A stretch of DNA of 64,000 bases from positions 23,410,020 through 23,474,019 of the forward strand of contig CM020620.1 in assembly GCA_009829735.1 (NCBI GenBank), given 5' to 3'. The notes below the pieces were generated by a model. The model made no database searches. It worked only from the letters and a program-made list of their open reading frames with translations, and was not told the origin of the DNA. Both the position numbers and the translations under genes were made by a program. Below, in pieces: positions 8,371-19,017 of this stretch. Every line of letters begins with the position of its first letter. Position 1 is the first letter of the stretch. Source of the stretch: Pyropia yezoensis (lineage: Eukaryota > Rhodophyta > Bangiophyceae > Bangiales > Bangiaceae).

Positions 8371-11300
8371 TCACGTTGAGGGAGGGCTGTCAGGGTCTAT
8401 CTCATTCCGGGCACAGTACGCCCGGACCTCCTCAGCGGGAAGGTCCTCCACATACTCCCACGTATCATCCTTGGCTTTGTAGCCAAACCAGCGCACCCTC
8501 AACATGAGGCGGTCAGTGTCCTCATCCCATCCGTGGTCGATGAACTTATCGAACACGTACTCCTGCGGGCCCTGTTTGGCCGCAGGCAGTGAGGGGAGGC
8601 GCCACGCTTCCAAAGCACGCGCCCAAGCTGGGTCGCCTGCAGGCGGTGGTGCAACTTTGACCACGTCCTGTCTGTTCACTGTGCGGACCCCATCGTCACT
8701 TTCGATGGTGAAGCGCCGTTCATCAGTACGAAGGACCTGGTACGGCCCCTTCGTCTGGAATACCAACTCACCCCCAGTTGGGGTGTGTGAGTGGACCAAT
8801 ACCCAGTCACCCTGCTCGAGGACATGCTTGGCGTTGCGCACCTTTTTGTCAAAGGTACGCTTGTAGCGCTTTTGTGCTTTGTCCATCTCAGCCCTGACTT
8901 TAGGGATGAGGTTTTCAAGCCTAGCAGCGAACTCCGCCTTACTCTCAGTAGGAGTAGGCGTACTGCCACCATCCTCCCTTGTTGGGAGCGACCGCCGCAC
9001 AGCAATAGACCGCACGCGACGGGGGGTCACAAAAGCGAGGGGTACTTCCCCGGTAGATGAGTGAACCTGCGAATTGTAGGCAGTAGTAAGAATGGAAATG
9101 TATTTGTCCCACGTCTTCACGTGCTCACTCACATAGTGGCGCAGCTGCCTAACAATAGTTTTGTTGAAGCGCTCCACCTGCCCATTAGTTTGTGGGTGGT
9201 AGGGGGTGGCATAGTTTGCCTTAACCCCCAACATATCCAGCACTCCCTGAAACAGTACAGACGCAAATTGCGGTCCATTGTCCGATAGTGTACTATCTGG
9301 GATGCCATACGCGGCAACCCAGTGATCTAGGAAGGCTGACACGACCGACATGGCCGTGATCTCTGCCAGTGGGATCGCTCGCGTAAGTTTCGTGAAGCGG
9401 TCACAGATGACCAGGAGGTACTGGTTGCCCTCCTCGGTCACTGGCAGTGGCCCAAGGATGTCCATCGCCAACGCGGCGAAGGGCTCCTTGGCCGGGAACA
9501 ATAGCATAGCCGTACTAGGCCGCCGTTCCATCAGACGGTTCTGTGCACAACTTGTGCCACCCAACTGTAGATGTCCACCACCATGGACGGCCAGTAGTAT
9601 CTGGTCCTCAGGGTCTGGTACAGTTTACTAGACCCCAGGTGTCCACCCGTAGGAGCGTTGTGCTCCCTCTCAAGGATACTGTCCTTGAGGGATGCGGGGA
9701 CGACAAGTTGTTCGGTCCCCTGGAATACCCCCCTCCTCATGAGGAGGCCATCGTCTCCCAGGAAGAACCGCGTCTCCGCCACTGTATCCAGTGTATCCCT
9801 CTGCGACTTGCAGAAGGGATCCTCGGCCTGGGCCTTCACCACCTCGTCCAGGGACAGGGGCAAGTACTTCTTGTTCCCTGGCGCCTCGGGGTTCAACGCC
9901 TGACCCGAGCGCGTGACTCCCCCCACGATGGGGATGTCCTCATCGACTGGGTTAGTGTCCAGCCCCTCGGTAGGTACCCGAGAGAGGCCGTCGGCAAGGG
10001 CATGTTGCCTGCCAGGTCGGTACTCAATATCAAAGTTGAAGGGTGCCAGTCGCACCCTCCACCGATTGAGACGAGTGTTCGTACAGTCCGTCTTAAAGAT
10101 GAACTGCAACGCGCGGTGGTCACAGCGGATGAGGAACTTCTCACCCTCCAGGTAGTGACGAAGTGACGTCACCGCCCACACCACTGCGAGTCCTTCCAAC
10201 TCGGTGACTCCGTAGTTCTTCTCGGCCGAGTTCAGCCCCTTGCTGAAGTATCCCACCGGCAAGTACTCCTTGCCCGGCTGCTGCTGAAGCAACACACAAC
10301 CAAGTTGGTCGTAGCTAGCATCCACATCCAGGATGTAGTGGCCTCCCAACCTGGGAATAGCCAGGATAGGGGGCTTCAGCAGAAGGTCCCGAAGAGTCTC
10401 AAAGGATTCCTGCTCCACCCGACTTGGGGGAGACAGGTTCTTCGGGAGCGTTGAGCTCACTAACTCATTCAACGGCTTCGCCACCTTGGCGAAGCCCTTG
10501 GTGAAACGTCGGTACACGTTACACATCCCGAGGAAGCTCCTCATCTGGGTCTGGGTCCGGGGGTACTGAGCCTTACGGATTGCCCTCAAGTTCTTCTCGT
10601 TGACACTGAGACGCCCCGGACGGACAACATGTCCCAAGTATTCCACCTCTTGAGTGAAGAGGTGGCACTTACTCTCCTTCAGTGACACACCGGCGTCAGC
10701 AAGTAGCTTGAACACCTGGCCAAGATGGCCAATGTGTTCCTCCGGACTTCGGGAGAACACAATGATATCGTCTAGGTACACAAGACAGATCTGCCACCGT
10801 ACTCCGGCCAGAATCATGTCCATAGCGCGCTGGAAAGTTGCCGGCGCGTTACACAGACCAAACGGTAGACGCTTGCACTGATTGGTACCACAGTGACAGG
10901 TAAAGGTAGTTTTATGCCTGTCCTCCGGGGCAATGGGAATTTGCCAGTACCCCGCGTTACAGTCTAGGGTAGAGAACACGTTCGCCTCCCCCAGAGAGTC
11001 CAGACAGTCGTCCATCCTAGGTAGGGGATAACTGTCCTTCACCGTGCTCTCGTTGAGCTTACGGTAGTCGATACAGAACCGGGGAGTCCCATCAACTTTG
11101 GGGACGATAACCACCGGAGTCGCCCACTCGGCGTTGCTGGCCTCGATCACATCGAGGGCCTCCATGCGAGCAACTTGCTCCTTAACGAGGGCCCTTGAAC
11201 GGGGTCCTCCCCTATACGGTTGTTGGCGTATAGGGGGTGCACCGGGCTTCAACTCGATCCGGTGTTGGGTAGCTCTCATGAGTCCCAATTGGCCATCCCA

Positions 11301-12347
11301 CAACTTGTGATATTGGTCCAAGAGGCGTTCAACTTGAACCCTCAACCTGGGTGGAACACCCTCCATGTTCACATGGGGCCGAGGAGAGGCGGCCGACTTG
11401 GCTTGATGCTTCTCCTTTCCGGACTTCGGGCCGCTACTTGCGCCCGCGTTGAGGGTGACCGCTACTACCGGTCCCTCGTGTTGGTCGATATAGCCGAACT
11501 TGGCTCCCGACTTGAAGTACTGGGGCGACGAGCTCAGGTTCATCACCTGGATCCTCCACGGGACTCCGGCTTTGGAGTCCATCGTGCCAAGGGCAACATG
11601 CACTTGGTGCTTGCGAGCAAGACGGGGGTAAGGTTGCACCAACCCGTTCCCCGTATAATCAGTTACAACGTCAACGTGCGCCACCGAGTTGGGGGGCAAC
11701 GTGACTTTACGGGCTAAACGCAGGGTAGCAGTAAACCCTTCCCTCACAGAGCAAACAGGCTTCGACTGTGAGACTGTCACAGGAGCCACAGACTTTCCCT
11801 TACCAAGGATGGGGATAGTCTCCCCATTCATCAACTTGACCCAGTACTCAGGGCCACAAATCAAAGGCACTTGTGTAACAACATAAGGGGTACCCAGAAG
11901 CAGGGGTACCGATATATTCTCAACTACTCCATAGGTCACGTCGACCTCATGGGTCCCCAACCTAGTTGGTAGGGTCACGGCACCAACGATGGGAAGTACC
12001 CCACCATTGATATCGATCAGATGGTCAGCTTTAGATCTCCAGCGTTGGAGCTTCACCTCCTTTGGTAATAGCGACTGGCGTATCAAGGAGGCTCCTGACC
12101 CGGTATCAAGTACGATACGGGCACAACAGGCGCGGCCGGGGGCAAGTTGCACCCGTCCAGCCACCTGGAAGTTCTCACCCGTCAGCACCGCGATGACCCG
12201 ACGTGGGTTTACGTTCTTGGGGAGTCCGACCCGAGGTGGGCGGACTCCCTTAGGTCGCCGCAGTATCCGGCACTGTTGGTTCGTCCTCTTGGCCCACTTG
12301 GCCGAGGATGCCGTTGTGAGCTTCGGACGGCCAGCTTCAACGGTCAT
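8371..12347 (-). pseudogene. Pol polyprotein of gypsy family 2 (chromovirus), one frameshift
   Basis: Starts at ATG 12345-12347, overlapping the gag stop as ATGA. The order is typical of Ty3/gypsy: protease (DTGSGAS, Asp ~81); RT (FSTLDCNAGYWQIPI, LPFGLCNAPATFQ, YLDDIIVFS); RNase H (ILDVDASYDQLGCVLL, CDHRALQFIF); an integrase zinc finger starting REHNAPTGGHLG; an integrase core with MDILGP, SDNGPQF and NGQVERFNK (D, D, E); and a C-terminal chromodomain (FDKFIDHGW, LMLRVRWFGY, DDTWEYVEDL). Near 9550-9565 the frame breaks inside the zinc finger: the upstream frame stops at 9531, and the downstream frame resumes at SCAQNRLMERRP and runs to 8371. A single-base loss explains it. Everything else looks intact, so a recent mutation or a base-calling error are both possible. 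Confidence 0.9.
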
Positions 12348-14290
12348 TCGTTTCCCGCCGACTTGGCGTCCGAATCTGAGGGCGGGGAGGAAGACGTCGA
12401 GTCCGAGGACGACGTGTCCGCCTCCTCCGCCGAGGGTGTGGCGACCGCGACGACCGGTCGAGACCCACCCTCGCGGCGTGAACGTACTTCGTTCGTAGCC
12501 GACTTCTTACTCGCATTCCTAACAAGTTGTTGGATGCGTTTACTCAACTTGGGGCAATCATATGCCCAGTGTCCATCGGAGTTGCAGCTCCAACACCGAT
12601 TGTCAGTTCCCGGAGGGGTCTTCCCAACTGGGGACGACGAAGAGGTACCCTGGGATGTTCCCACGGCAGCTACCACTCTCTCCTTGCGGATTCGGCGTGC
12701 CTCTCCCAACTCTCTGGTCCGGCGCGCCTCCTCGCGTTCCTTGGCCAACTCGGCCTGACGCTCCTGGCGTTGTTCCTCCCGCAACTTGCGATAGGCCTCA
12801 CCCCTGCGGTAGGCGAACCTAGCCAACTCGGCCAGGGTCGCCCGGGCAGTGTTATGCTCCCGGGTCTCCATCCGGACTGACCAATGGAGTCCCTCCACAA
12901 ACCGAATCTTCACCACAGCTTGTGGATGAAGAAACCCACAAAGATTGTTGAGCTTACGGACTCGCTCCGCAAAGGACAACTCGTCCTCGGACTCTTCCTG
13001 GTGGGCTTGCGTAAACTCCTCGACTTGAGAAGCCAGCGCCGCTTCATCAACCATGGCCCTCAACAACCAGTTGACGAGCTCCAAATAGGACGTCACCTCC
13101 CCAGCGCTTCCACTTGAGGAGCTGGGCATGACGGACATAAGTTCTGTCCGCAGGTCTCCTCTCGTAAACTCCTGTAGCATGTAAAAAGCCATGCCTTCAC
13201 TTATGGCATTGTCGTCACAGGCTTTTGTGAAACGACGTAGAAACTCAAAGACACGGAGGGGGGGAGTTCCATCCCACTCCGCTTTGTGCCCAAAAGAATG
13301 AAGAGCATTCTTCTTGGCACGACCCATGGCTCGGGCCTGGACAGGACCATACACCACCGACTTGTTGTGGAGGGCGTAGGTCTCACAGTCAAAGATCCCC
13401 TGGTAGACCGGGTTGGCTACCTGGATCTTGGGCGGCACCTCACGTTGAGGGAAAAGCCGCTGTGGCACTGGGGTAAGTTGACCCTCAGCGCCTGTAGACT
13501 GGTGCGGCGAGTTTGGTGTAGCCGCCGGCGTTTCCGAGGGGAACTCCCCCGTGAAGGGCGTACGCCCCACCGAGAATGGTGCGGCTCCCACGTTGGGAGT
13601 CACAGGGGTCGCCCCCTGTTCGGGGCGACCCGGAATAGGCGTCAGGGGAGATTCCCCCTGCGCCTGCGGGCTCGAAAGCCCCAATCCGGTCTGGACATTA
13701 AGGCCATCTGGCAAACTCGCCACAATCTGATTCAGAATAGTATTCGTCATCGTGACCACCAGGCCCGGCAAAGTCTGCCGCAACACATTGGTCGCCTCCC
13801 GACGGACAGTTTCCGCGAGGAGTGGATTGACGACTCCAGTTGAGTCTCGGTCCGCCTCCGGGAGTCCACCTGAGGGGTAACCACGTTCCTCAGGGGTCTC
13901 AACCGGGGGCATGGGCGCGAGCCCATCGCCGACCAACGGAGGTCCGCCGTCCTCCGAAAGCCTAGTTGGCGACGGCTCCAAGCCAAAGTTGGTTCCAACC
14001 CGAGTGGAACCCGCGGGGACAGTCCTCACCCCTTGGGACGTTCCCGTTGAGTATACCACACGGTGGCCAGACTTCGGCCCACCCACATCAGAAGTGTCAC
14101 CCGAGTGAACTCCCGACTGAGTCGGGGTGGCCTGTTGCCCGCCCGCACTTCCAGTCCTGCTGGCTTGAGGGACCTCTAGTCCCTCTGCGACCCCAGGTAA
14201 ACCCACCTGTGTCTCACCAGTATTCAAAGGCACTGAAGTACGTGCGTCACCCGTGTACTCCCCGGACGACGGGGGGTCCGAACTAGCCAT
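12344..14290 (-). CDS. Gag polyprotein, gypsy family 2
   Basis: The ATG at 14288-14290 opens 648 residues (MASSDPPSSGEY). An earlier GTG in frame at 14314 is not needed. The head of ~300 residues is Pro/Gly/Thr-rich. The central part (about 330-520) fits the retrotransposon gag capsid domain: FEFLRRFTKACDDNAISEGM, LVNWLLRAMVDEAALASQ, FAERVRKLNNLCG. A charged coiled-coil-like stretch rich in Glu/Arg follows, then the knuckle CWSCNSDGHWAYDC (C-x2-C-x4-H-x4-C). It ends AGNE, the same last four residues as the family 1 gag. The stop codon overlaps the pol start (ATGA), a layout suited to termination-reinitiation rather than programmed frameshifting. Confidence 0.9.
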   Translation of the reverse strand: MASSDPPSSGEYTGDARTSVPLNTGETQVGLPGVAEGLEVPQASRTGSAGGQQATPTQSGVHSGDTSDVGGPKSGHRVVYSTGTSQGVRTVPAGSTRVGTNFGLEPSPTRLSEDGGPPLVGDGLAPMPPVETPEERGYPSGGLPEADRDSTGVVNPLLAETVRREATNVLRQTLPGLVVTMTNTILNQIVASLPDGLNVQTGLGLSSPQAQGESPLTPIPGRPEQGATPVTPNVGAAPFSVGRTPFTGEFPSETPAATPNSPHQSTGAEGQLTPVPQRLFPQREVPPKIQVANPVYQGIFDCETYALHNKSVVYGPVQARAMGRAKKNALHSFGHKAEWDGTPPLRVFEFLRRFTKACDDNAISEGMAFYMLQEFTRGDLRTELMSVMPSSSSGSAGEVTSYLELVNWLLRAMVDEAALASQVEEFTQAHQEESEDELSFAERVRKLNNLCGFLHPQAVVKIRFVEGLHWSVRMETREHNTARATLAELARFAYRRGEAYRKLREEQRQERQAELAKEREEARRTRELGEARRIRKERVVAAVGTSQGTSSSSPVGKTPPGTDNRCWSCNSDGHWAYDCPKLSKRIQQLVRNASKKSATNEVRSRREGGSRPVVAVATPSAEEADTSSSDSTSSSPPSDSDAKSAGNE

Positions 14291-14390
14291 GTTGGCTGAC
14301 GATCCGTATGACACGGTCCAAGTCCACCGTTCCTCTGAGACAGAGGGCCCCCTACACCCGGGTGCACCCGGAGGTAAAGTTTACCCCTGT

Positions 14391-14407
14391 CCCCTGCTGC
14401 TCCACCA
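14391..14407 (-). other. Primer-binding site, gypsy family 2
   Basis: Reads TGGTGGAGCAGCAGGGG on the minus strand, two bases inside the LTR. It is identical to that of family 1, so the two families use the same primer tRNA although their LTRs differ. Confidence 0.8.
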
Positions 14408-14409
14408 AA

Positions 14410-14695
14410 TGTGGCAAAAACCACTTGCACACACGACACCCAAGTTGGGGCGGTGTACAAGGGCTGCCTCCCGTGTCGGGGGAACCGGAAGAAGTGCAAG
14501 TCGCACACACTCTGTCCCTGTTGTGGGGCAAACCCCCCACGGACAAACAAGAGGATGGTGTGTGGTCCAACAGTTTCTTGGTCGGGACGGGGACGCAGGG
14601 CCAAGCCCCGCTGTCCCTCCCCTTATCCCCCCAGGGTCCACTCAGAATCTCGCCACTCAGAATCTCCCACCCCAGCACCTGCCCACCGGGCCACA
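14410..14695 (-). mobile_element. 5' LTR of gypsy family 2
   Basis: 286 bp, bounded by TGTGGC and GCCACA (6-bp inverted ends). The inner end is fixed by the primer-binding site. The outer end is chosen as the only nearby match to the inverted terminus, so it is less certain. No second copy is in the window: the 3' end of this element was lost at 8295. Confidence 0.65.
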
Positions 14696-14835
14696 CGAAA
14701 ATTCAAGACGATAAATGCAGAAAACCCTCAAATCCAAGTTGGATTTACTACCAAGCTAACTATCCCAAACTTAGAGAATATGGGCCCAAATGCAGGGGGA
14801 GGAACGGATCAGGCTAGTGGCCTGCCGCCCCTTGC

Positions 14836-17663
14836 ATGGCACGTGTTGCTCCCCTACCTGGGGGTCAATACTGCCACACCATCTACACCTACGCCCGGAC
14901 CATTGCCGTCGGCGCGGCCCAAACCCGCATCAAGTGCTCCATCCAGAACGGTCACCTGGTCCTACCGGCCGGCACCCCTGCATGCCTGCCGCGACAACCC
15001 TCCCCGTCCTACTACACGCGGTCGGAGATGGCCCTGGCGCACCGTCAATTTGGCCACGCCACGGTCGCCACAATCGCCGCGGCGTTCCCACCCAACACCT
15101 TCACCCATCCGACCTTGCCCTCCTCAAGGACGTCTCCGAGGTGTGCGTGCCCTGCCAAACATACGCCCACCTGCCCCGCCGACCCCGGTTCTCCCTGCCT
15201 AACCGGCCGCTGACATTAAACCGCGTGGTGGCCATGGACGTCTTCCAGATCGCGCCCGACCTCCCCAAGGTCCTTGACATCTCCTGCGTCGACACTGACT
15301 ACGGTCAAGGTCGTTTTGTACCGTCCATGCACGGTCCGGTCATCTTTGCCATCCTGTACATCGCGTGGCTCTCCATCTGGGGCAGCATGGAGACCATCAT
15401 CTTCGACCGAGGCACCGAGAACAAGAACGACGCGGTCATTAACGGCGTCACATCCATGGGCATCCACTGGCGCGCGGCGCCCACCGAGGCACCCTGGGGC
15501 ATTGGCCGCAACGAGCGGCACCACGGCCCCATCCGCGCTGCCTTCCTCAAGATCCGAATGGAGACACCCGACATCGCACCCGACATGGCCCTGGCCATGG
15601 CCTACAAGGCCCGCAATGACGCGCCCCGCGCGCACGGTTTCAGCCCCACCACGGTCGTCACGGGCGAGCCGCCGCGCCTGCTGATCGGTGACAACGCGCA
15701 CGCCGACCCGGCCGTCGCGTCCCGAGCGCGCGCAATGCAGACGGCACGCGCAACGATGGAGAGCTACACCGCCGCAGACCGCCTGCGAAACGCCCTCGCC
15801 CACCCGGGTACCAACGTCGCGTACGTCCAGGTCGGCCAGAGCGTCCTCTTCCACCGGCGGCTAAACGGCTGGCTACGCGGGACGGTCCACTCGCTCGACG
15901 GCAAGACCGTGTACGTGCGCCGCAACGGTACACTGTTCTCCTCACACGAGTCAAGGACCAAGCCGTACGTCACCCGCACACGCCAACCCCAAGACGCCCA
16001 CCGCGTGTCTGCCTCCACGCGGCCGCAGGCACCCATCCGGACACACACCCCCGCCCCCCCTGAGGCGACCACGCTGCCGCCCGCCGCCCGTGCCTACGCC
16101 GTCCATCATCCCGACATCAACTCACCCGCGCACCCGCGATGGGACGCTGCCATGCGAACGGAGATCACCACCTTTGACGCCATGGACTGCAAGAAGGCCA
16201 TCCACGCCTCCGACGTCCCCGCCGGCAAGCAAATCTTCAACTACATCTGGCGGGTCACCAGCAAGGCCAACCGCGGCAACGGCAAGCCCGACGAACGCGC
16301 GCGCTTCTGCCTGGCGGGCAACCAAGACTGGCACAAGAAAACAAACGTGGCCACTTCTCCCGTCACCCCGCAGCGCGCCATCCGCGCCATCGTGGCCGCC
16401 TCCGTCGTGCTCAACCTCAAACTCCACACCGAGGACTTCCTACGAGCGTACCTGCAGTCCAACGAGCTGAAAGAGCCCATCTACGTTCGTGCCCCACCTG
16501 AGGCCGGGCTACCCGACGGCTACGTCTGGGCGTTCTACCGCTCCTTATACGGGAAAGACGACGCTGGCCGGCACTTCGACTTCTCGGTGCAGTGCCGGTT
16601 CCTGACCATCCCTGGCGTCCGCCTCAGTGCCGCGTTTGACGCGGTCTACATCTCGCCTCTGCACGGCGCCCTGTCTACCTACGTAGACGACTCATTGACG
16701 GCGGGGGACAACTGCTTCACCAAGGACATCAAGACCATCATGTCGCAATACAAGACGCATCGCCCCGACCACGACACGATCCAGTTCGCCGGTATCACGG
16801 TTCAGACAAGCCCGGACGGCGTCGAGTGCGACGCGGGCGCCTACAACGACACCCTGCGCCCCATTGACGTGCCGCCGCGCAACAACGACGCGGTGCCAGA
16901 CCCCAAGGAGCTGCTCTCCCTCGCCGCTAAGCTGCTATGGGTTGGACGCGTCGGCCGTCCCGATGTCATGACCAACGCGACGCACCTGTCCAACCTCAAG
17001 AACCCCACGGCGGTGGACGCCAAGCGCGCCAACGACACGCTGGCCATCATCACGTGGCGCCCCGTCGCTTTGGCCTTCCCCAAGCTCAACCTGGCCACCC
17101 TGCGCCTGGCTGTCTTCGCCGACTACTCTGGCTCCACGCTATCTGCCGTCGACAAGCGCCAAGTCGGCTACATCATCATCCTCACTGATGCCTCCCACCG
17201 GTTTGCGCCCCTCCACTGGGCCTCCCACCGCCCGTACCGCGTCTGCCGCGGGGCCACGGCGGGCGAACTGCTCGCCCTCGCGGACGCCGTCGCGGCGTGC
17301 TACGACATCCGCACCCTGCTACAGGAGCTGCTGGCCCGCCCCATCCCGCTCGACGCCTACACGGACTCGGCCACGGTCTACAACCTCGTCACGTCCTTCC
17401 AAGACCCCGCCGACATGAGCGGCAAGAACGACCTGCTCGCCCTCCGCCGCGCTTTGCTCTCTGGCGACCTGTCCGAGATCAACAACATCACCGGCGAGCA
17501 CAACCTGGCGGACAGCCTCTCCAAGCCCACGTGGAGCAACCCCAAGTCCAACACCGCCCTCACCACCGCGCTGACGTCGGGCATACTCAACCCCCCGGTG
17601 ACGGCGCACACAACGACGGACGGGTACCGCAACTCCCCGCGCCCCGACATCAACATGGCTTGA
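14836..17663 (+). pseudogene. Ty1/copia pol, 5'-truncated and frameshifted
   Basis: Gag and protease are missing. The coding trace begins in one frame with the pre-integrase zinc region (YYTRSEMALAHRQFGHATVA, giving H...H) and passes at about 15085-15115 into another frame that supplies CVPC. So one indel splits the HHCC finger. From there the frame is open to 17663. The integrase core shows VVAMDVF, FDRGTENKND and GIGRNERHHGPIR. The RT has LHTEDFLRAYLQS, FYRSLYGKDDAGRHF and YVDDSLTAG. RNase H follows, with ALADAVAACYDIR and DAYTDSATVYNLV, ending in HNLADSLSKP. The order integrase before RT identifies copia. It is GC-rich like the host genes, unlike the neighbouring gypsy elements, which suggests long residence or a host-matched codon bias. 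Confidence 0.85.
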
Positions 17664-17726
17664 CGCCCCCACCGGGAAGGAGTGTTGGCAATGGCCACCA
17701 AGCGACCAAGCCAACGCGCCAACCCA

Positions 17727-17880
17727 GCAAGGAGGAGGACCCGGAGAGGAAGAAGTGTTAGAGTTGTTATTGACTGCACTAATCTGACTGTAATTATCTG
17801 CTTGATATAAACGACCACCGCACCGCGCCCGGATCTTCCGGGCAGGGTGCGGCAACCTTCTTCGTCATATTCACACGCTG
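17727..17880 (+). mobile_element. Probable copia polypurine tract and start of 3' LTR
   Basis: The purine-rich stretch at about 17728-17755 (AAGGAGGAGGAC, GGAGAGGAAGAAG) runs into TGTTAG at 17756, a usual copia LTR start. A TATA-like GATATAAA lies at about 17802. The far end cannot be fixed, because no 5' LTR copy is present for comparison and no clear inverted terminus is seen. Confidence 0.45.
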
Positions 17881-17967
17881 GACAGGGTCGAATGGCAGGC
17901 CGGTGAAGCGCACACCCTTTTAGGCCGGTCAAGAAAGGGGCCTACCTGAATAAATACGGATTCCAAC

Positions 17968-18009
17968 TTAAGCTATATGGAATCTACCTTTAGCTATATG
18001 GAATCCACG
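17968..18009. repeat. Two 21-bp direct repeats
   Basis: Copies 17968-17988 and 17989-18009 share AGCTATATGGAATC and differ at about three or four bases. They are AT-rich in a GC-rich setting and lie between the copia remnant and the first host gene. Confidence 0.75.
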
Positions 18010-18171
18010 TTTAACTAATGCTCACCGATACGCCCTCCAGCCAACGAGATAAAGCGTGGTCTCCATTCCACTCCCTTGTCCTCTAGACCCGGCGCGAGCA
18101 TATGAGCTTAGAGCGAAGGTACGAGCGAGGGGGAGACCCGACAGGAGGTCGCCCCAAGCCCCTCACCACGC

Positions 18172-19017
18172 CTACCAGTTCGGTCGATCATCGGGAGAGT
18201 CATACCACGTCCACTTCTTGGCCGCCTCGTACGTGGCCCTGCTCTGTGCCTGGATGGACGCGATCTCCAGCTGAGCGCACGCCATTTCCGACTGCCGCGT
18301 CATCGCCACAATGGCGTCTCGCGCATCGGCGTCGACATTCGCGGCGGCACCCCCGACGGCCGCGGGCACCTCTGCGGCCGCCGGCACACGCTGCGCGCGC
18401 GGCTCGGCTTCGCTCGCAGCCGCCGCCAGGGTGGCCTGCGCCATCGCTCGAATGCCCTTGTCCGCCACGCGAGCAAGCGCCAGCGCGCCGCGTGCGCGCC
18501 ACCCCCCACCCTCGGCTGGGGTGCCTCCCCTCTCTGGGTGGCCGCGGTCCAGCTGCGCCGGACCAGGAGCGCCTCCCGCCTCAGCCGCGGCGGCGCCCCC
18601 GCCGCCCGCCGTCATCGCCGTCACCACACTCTGCATGGCCGCCATCATTTGATCGTAGGACGCCCACACGGACGTCAGTGTCGCCGGCTGACCGCCCTTC
18701 AGGGTCACCCTCGGCGGCTCCACGCCCGCCGCCGCCGCGGCAGCCGCCCACGAGGCGCTCACCGCGGCCGTGACGGTCGGGGCGACCAGGACGAGACCCG
18801 CCTCGGCATCCGGTCCGCCCTGCAGCGGCGGCAGGCTCCAGTGAGAGAGGGTGGCAGCCACCACTGCCTCGGCGTCTGCCCACCAGACGGTGGCCTCGCC
18901 ACCGCCAGTGGCGGTGCGGCGCAGGGTAACCAGGGGCGGCTGGTGACCAAGGGGCGTGGCGACGGCACGCCAAACTTCAGCGAAGCGCGCCTCCACTGCA
19001 CGGCGCTGGACGTCCAT
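18172..19017 (-). CDS. Hypothetical protein, Ala-rich (281 aa)
   Basis: The start is taken at ATG 19015-19017 (MDVQRRAVEARFAEVWRAV). The open frame upstream is Pro/Ser-rich and probably 5' UTR. The first ~150 residues look folded, with VTLRRTATGGGEATVWWAD and PRVTLKGGQPATLTSVWASYDQMM. The middle is Ala/Gly-rich. The end is more specific, with helical DAIVAMTRQSEMACAQLEIA and the aromatic tail EAAKKWTWYDSPDDRPNW. I recognise no family and see no signal peptide or membrane segment. The non-repetitive N and C termini favour a real gene. Missing exons cannot be excluded. Confidence 0.5.
   Translation of the reverse strand: MDVQRRAVEARFAEVWRAVATPLGHQPPLVTLRRTATGGGEATVWWADAEAVVAATLSHWSLPPLQGGPDAEAGLVLVAPTVTAAVSASWAAAAAAAGVEPPRVTLKGGQPATLTSVWASYDQMMAAMQSVVTAMTAGGGGAAAAEAGGAPGPAQLDRGHPERGGTPAEGGGWRARGALALARVADKGIRAMAQATLAAAASEAEPRAQRVPAAAEVPAAVGGAAANVDADARDAIVAMTRQSEMACAQLEIASIQAQSRATYEAAKKWTWYDSPDDRPNW

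Noticed and set aside
14411-14700. Cys-rich + strand ORF with CLPCRGNRKKC and CPCC, like a zinc cluster
   Set aside because: It lies almost wholly inside the family 2 LTR, has no good start and runs on as Pro/Arg shadow. The Cys pattern does not fit Zn2Cys6 spacing.
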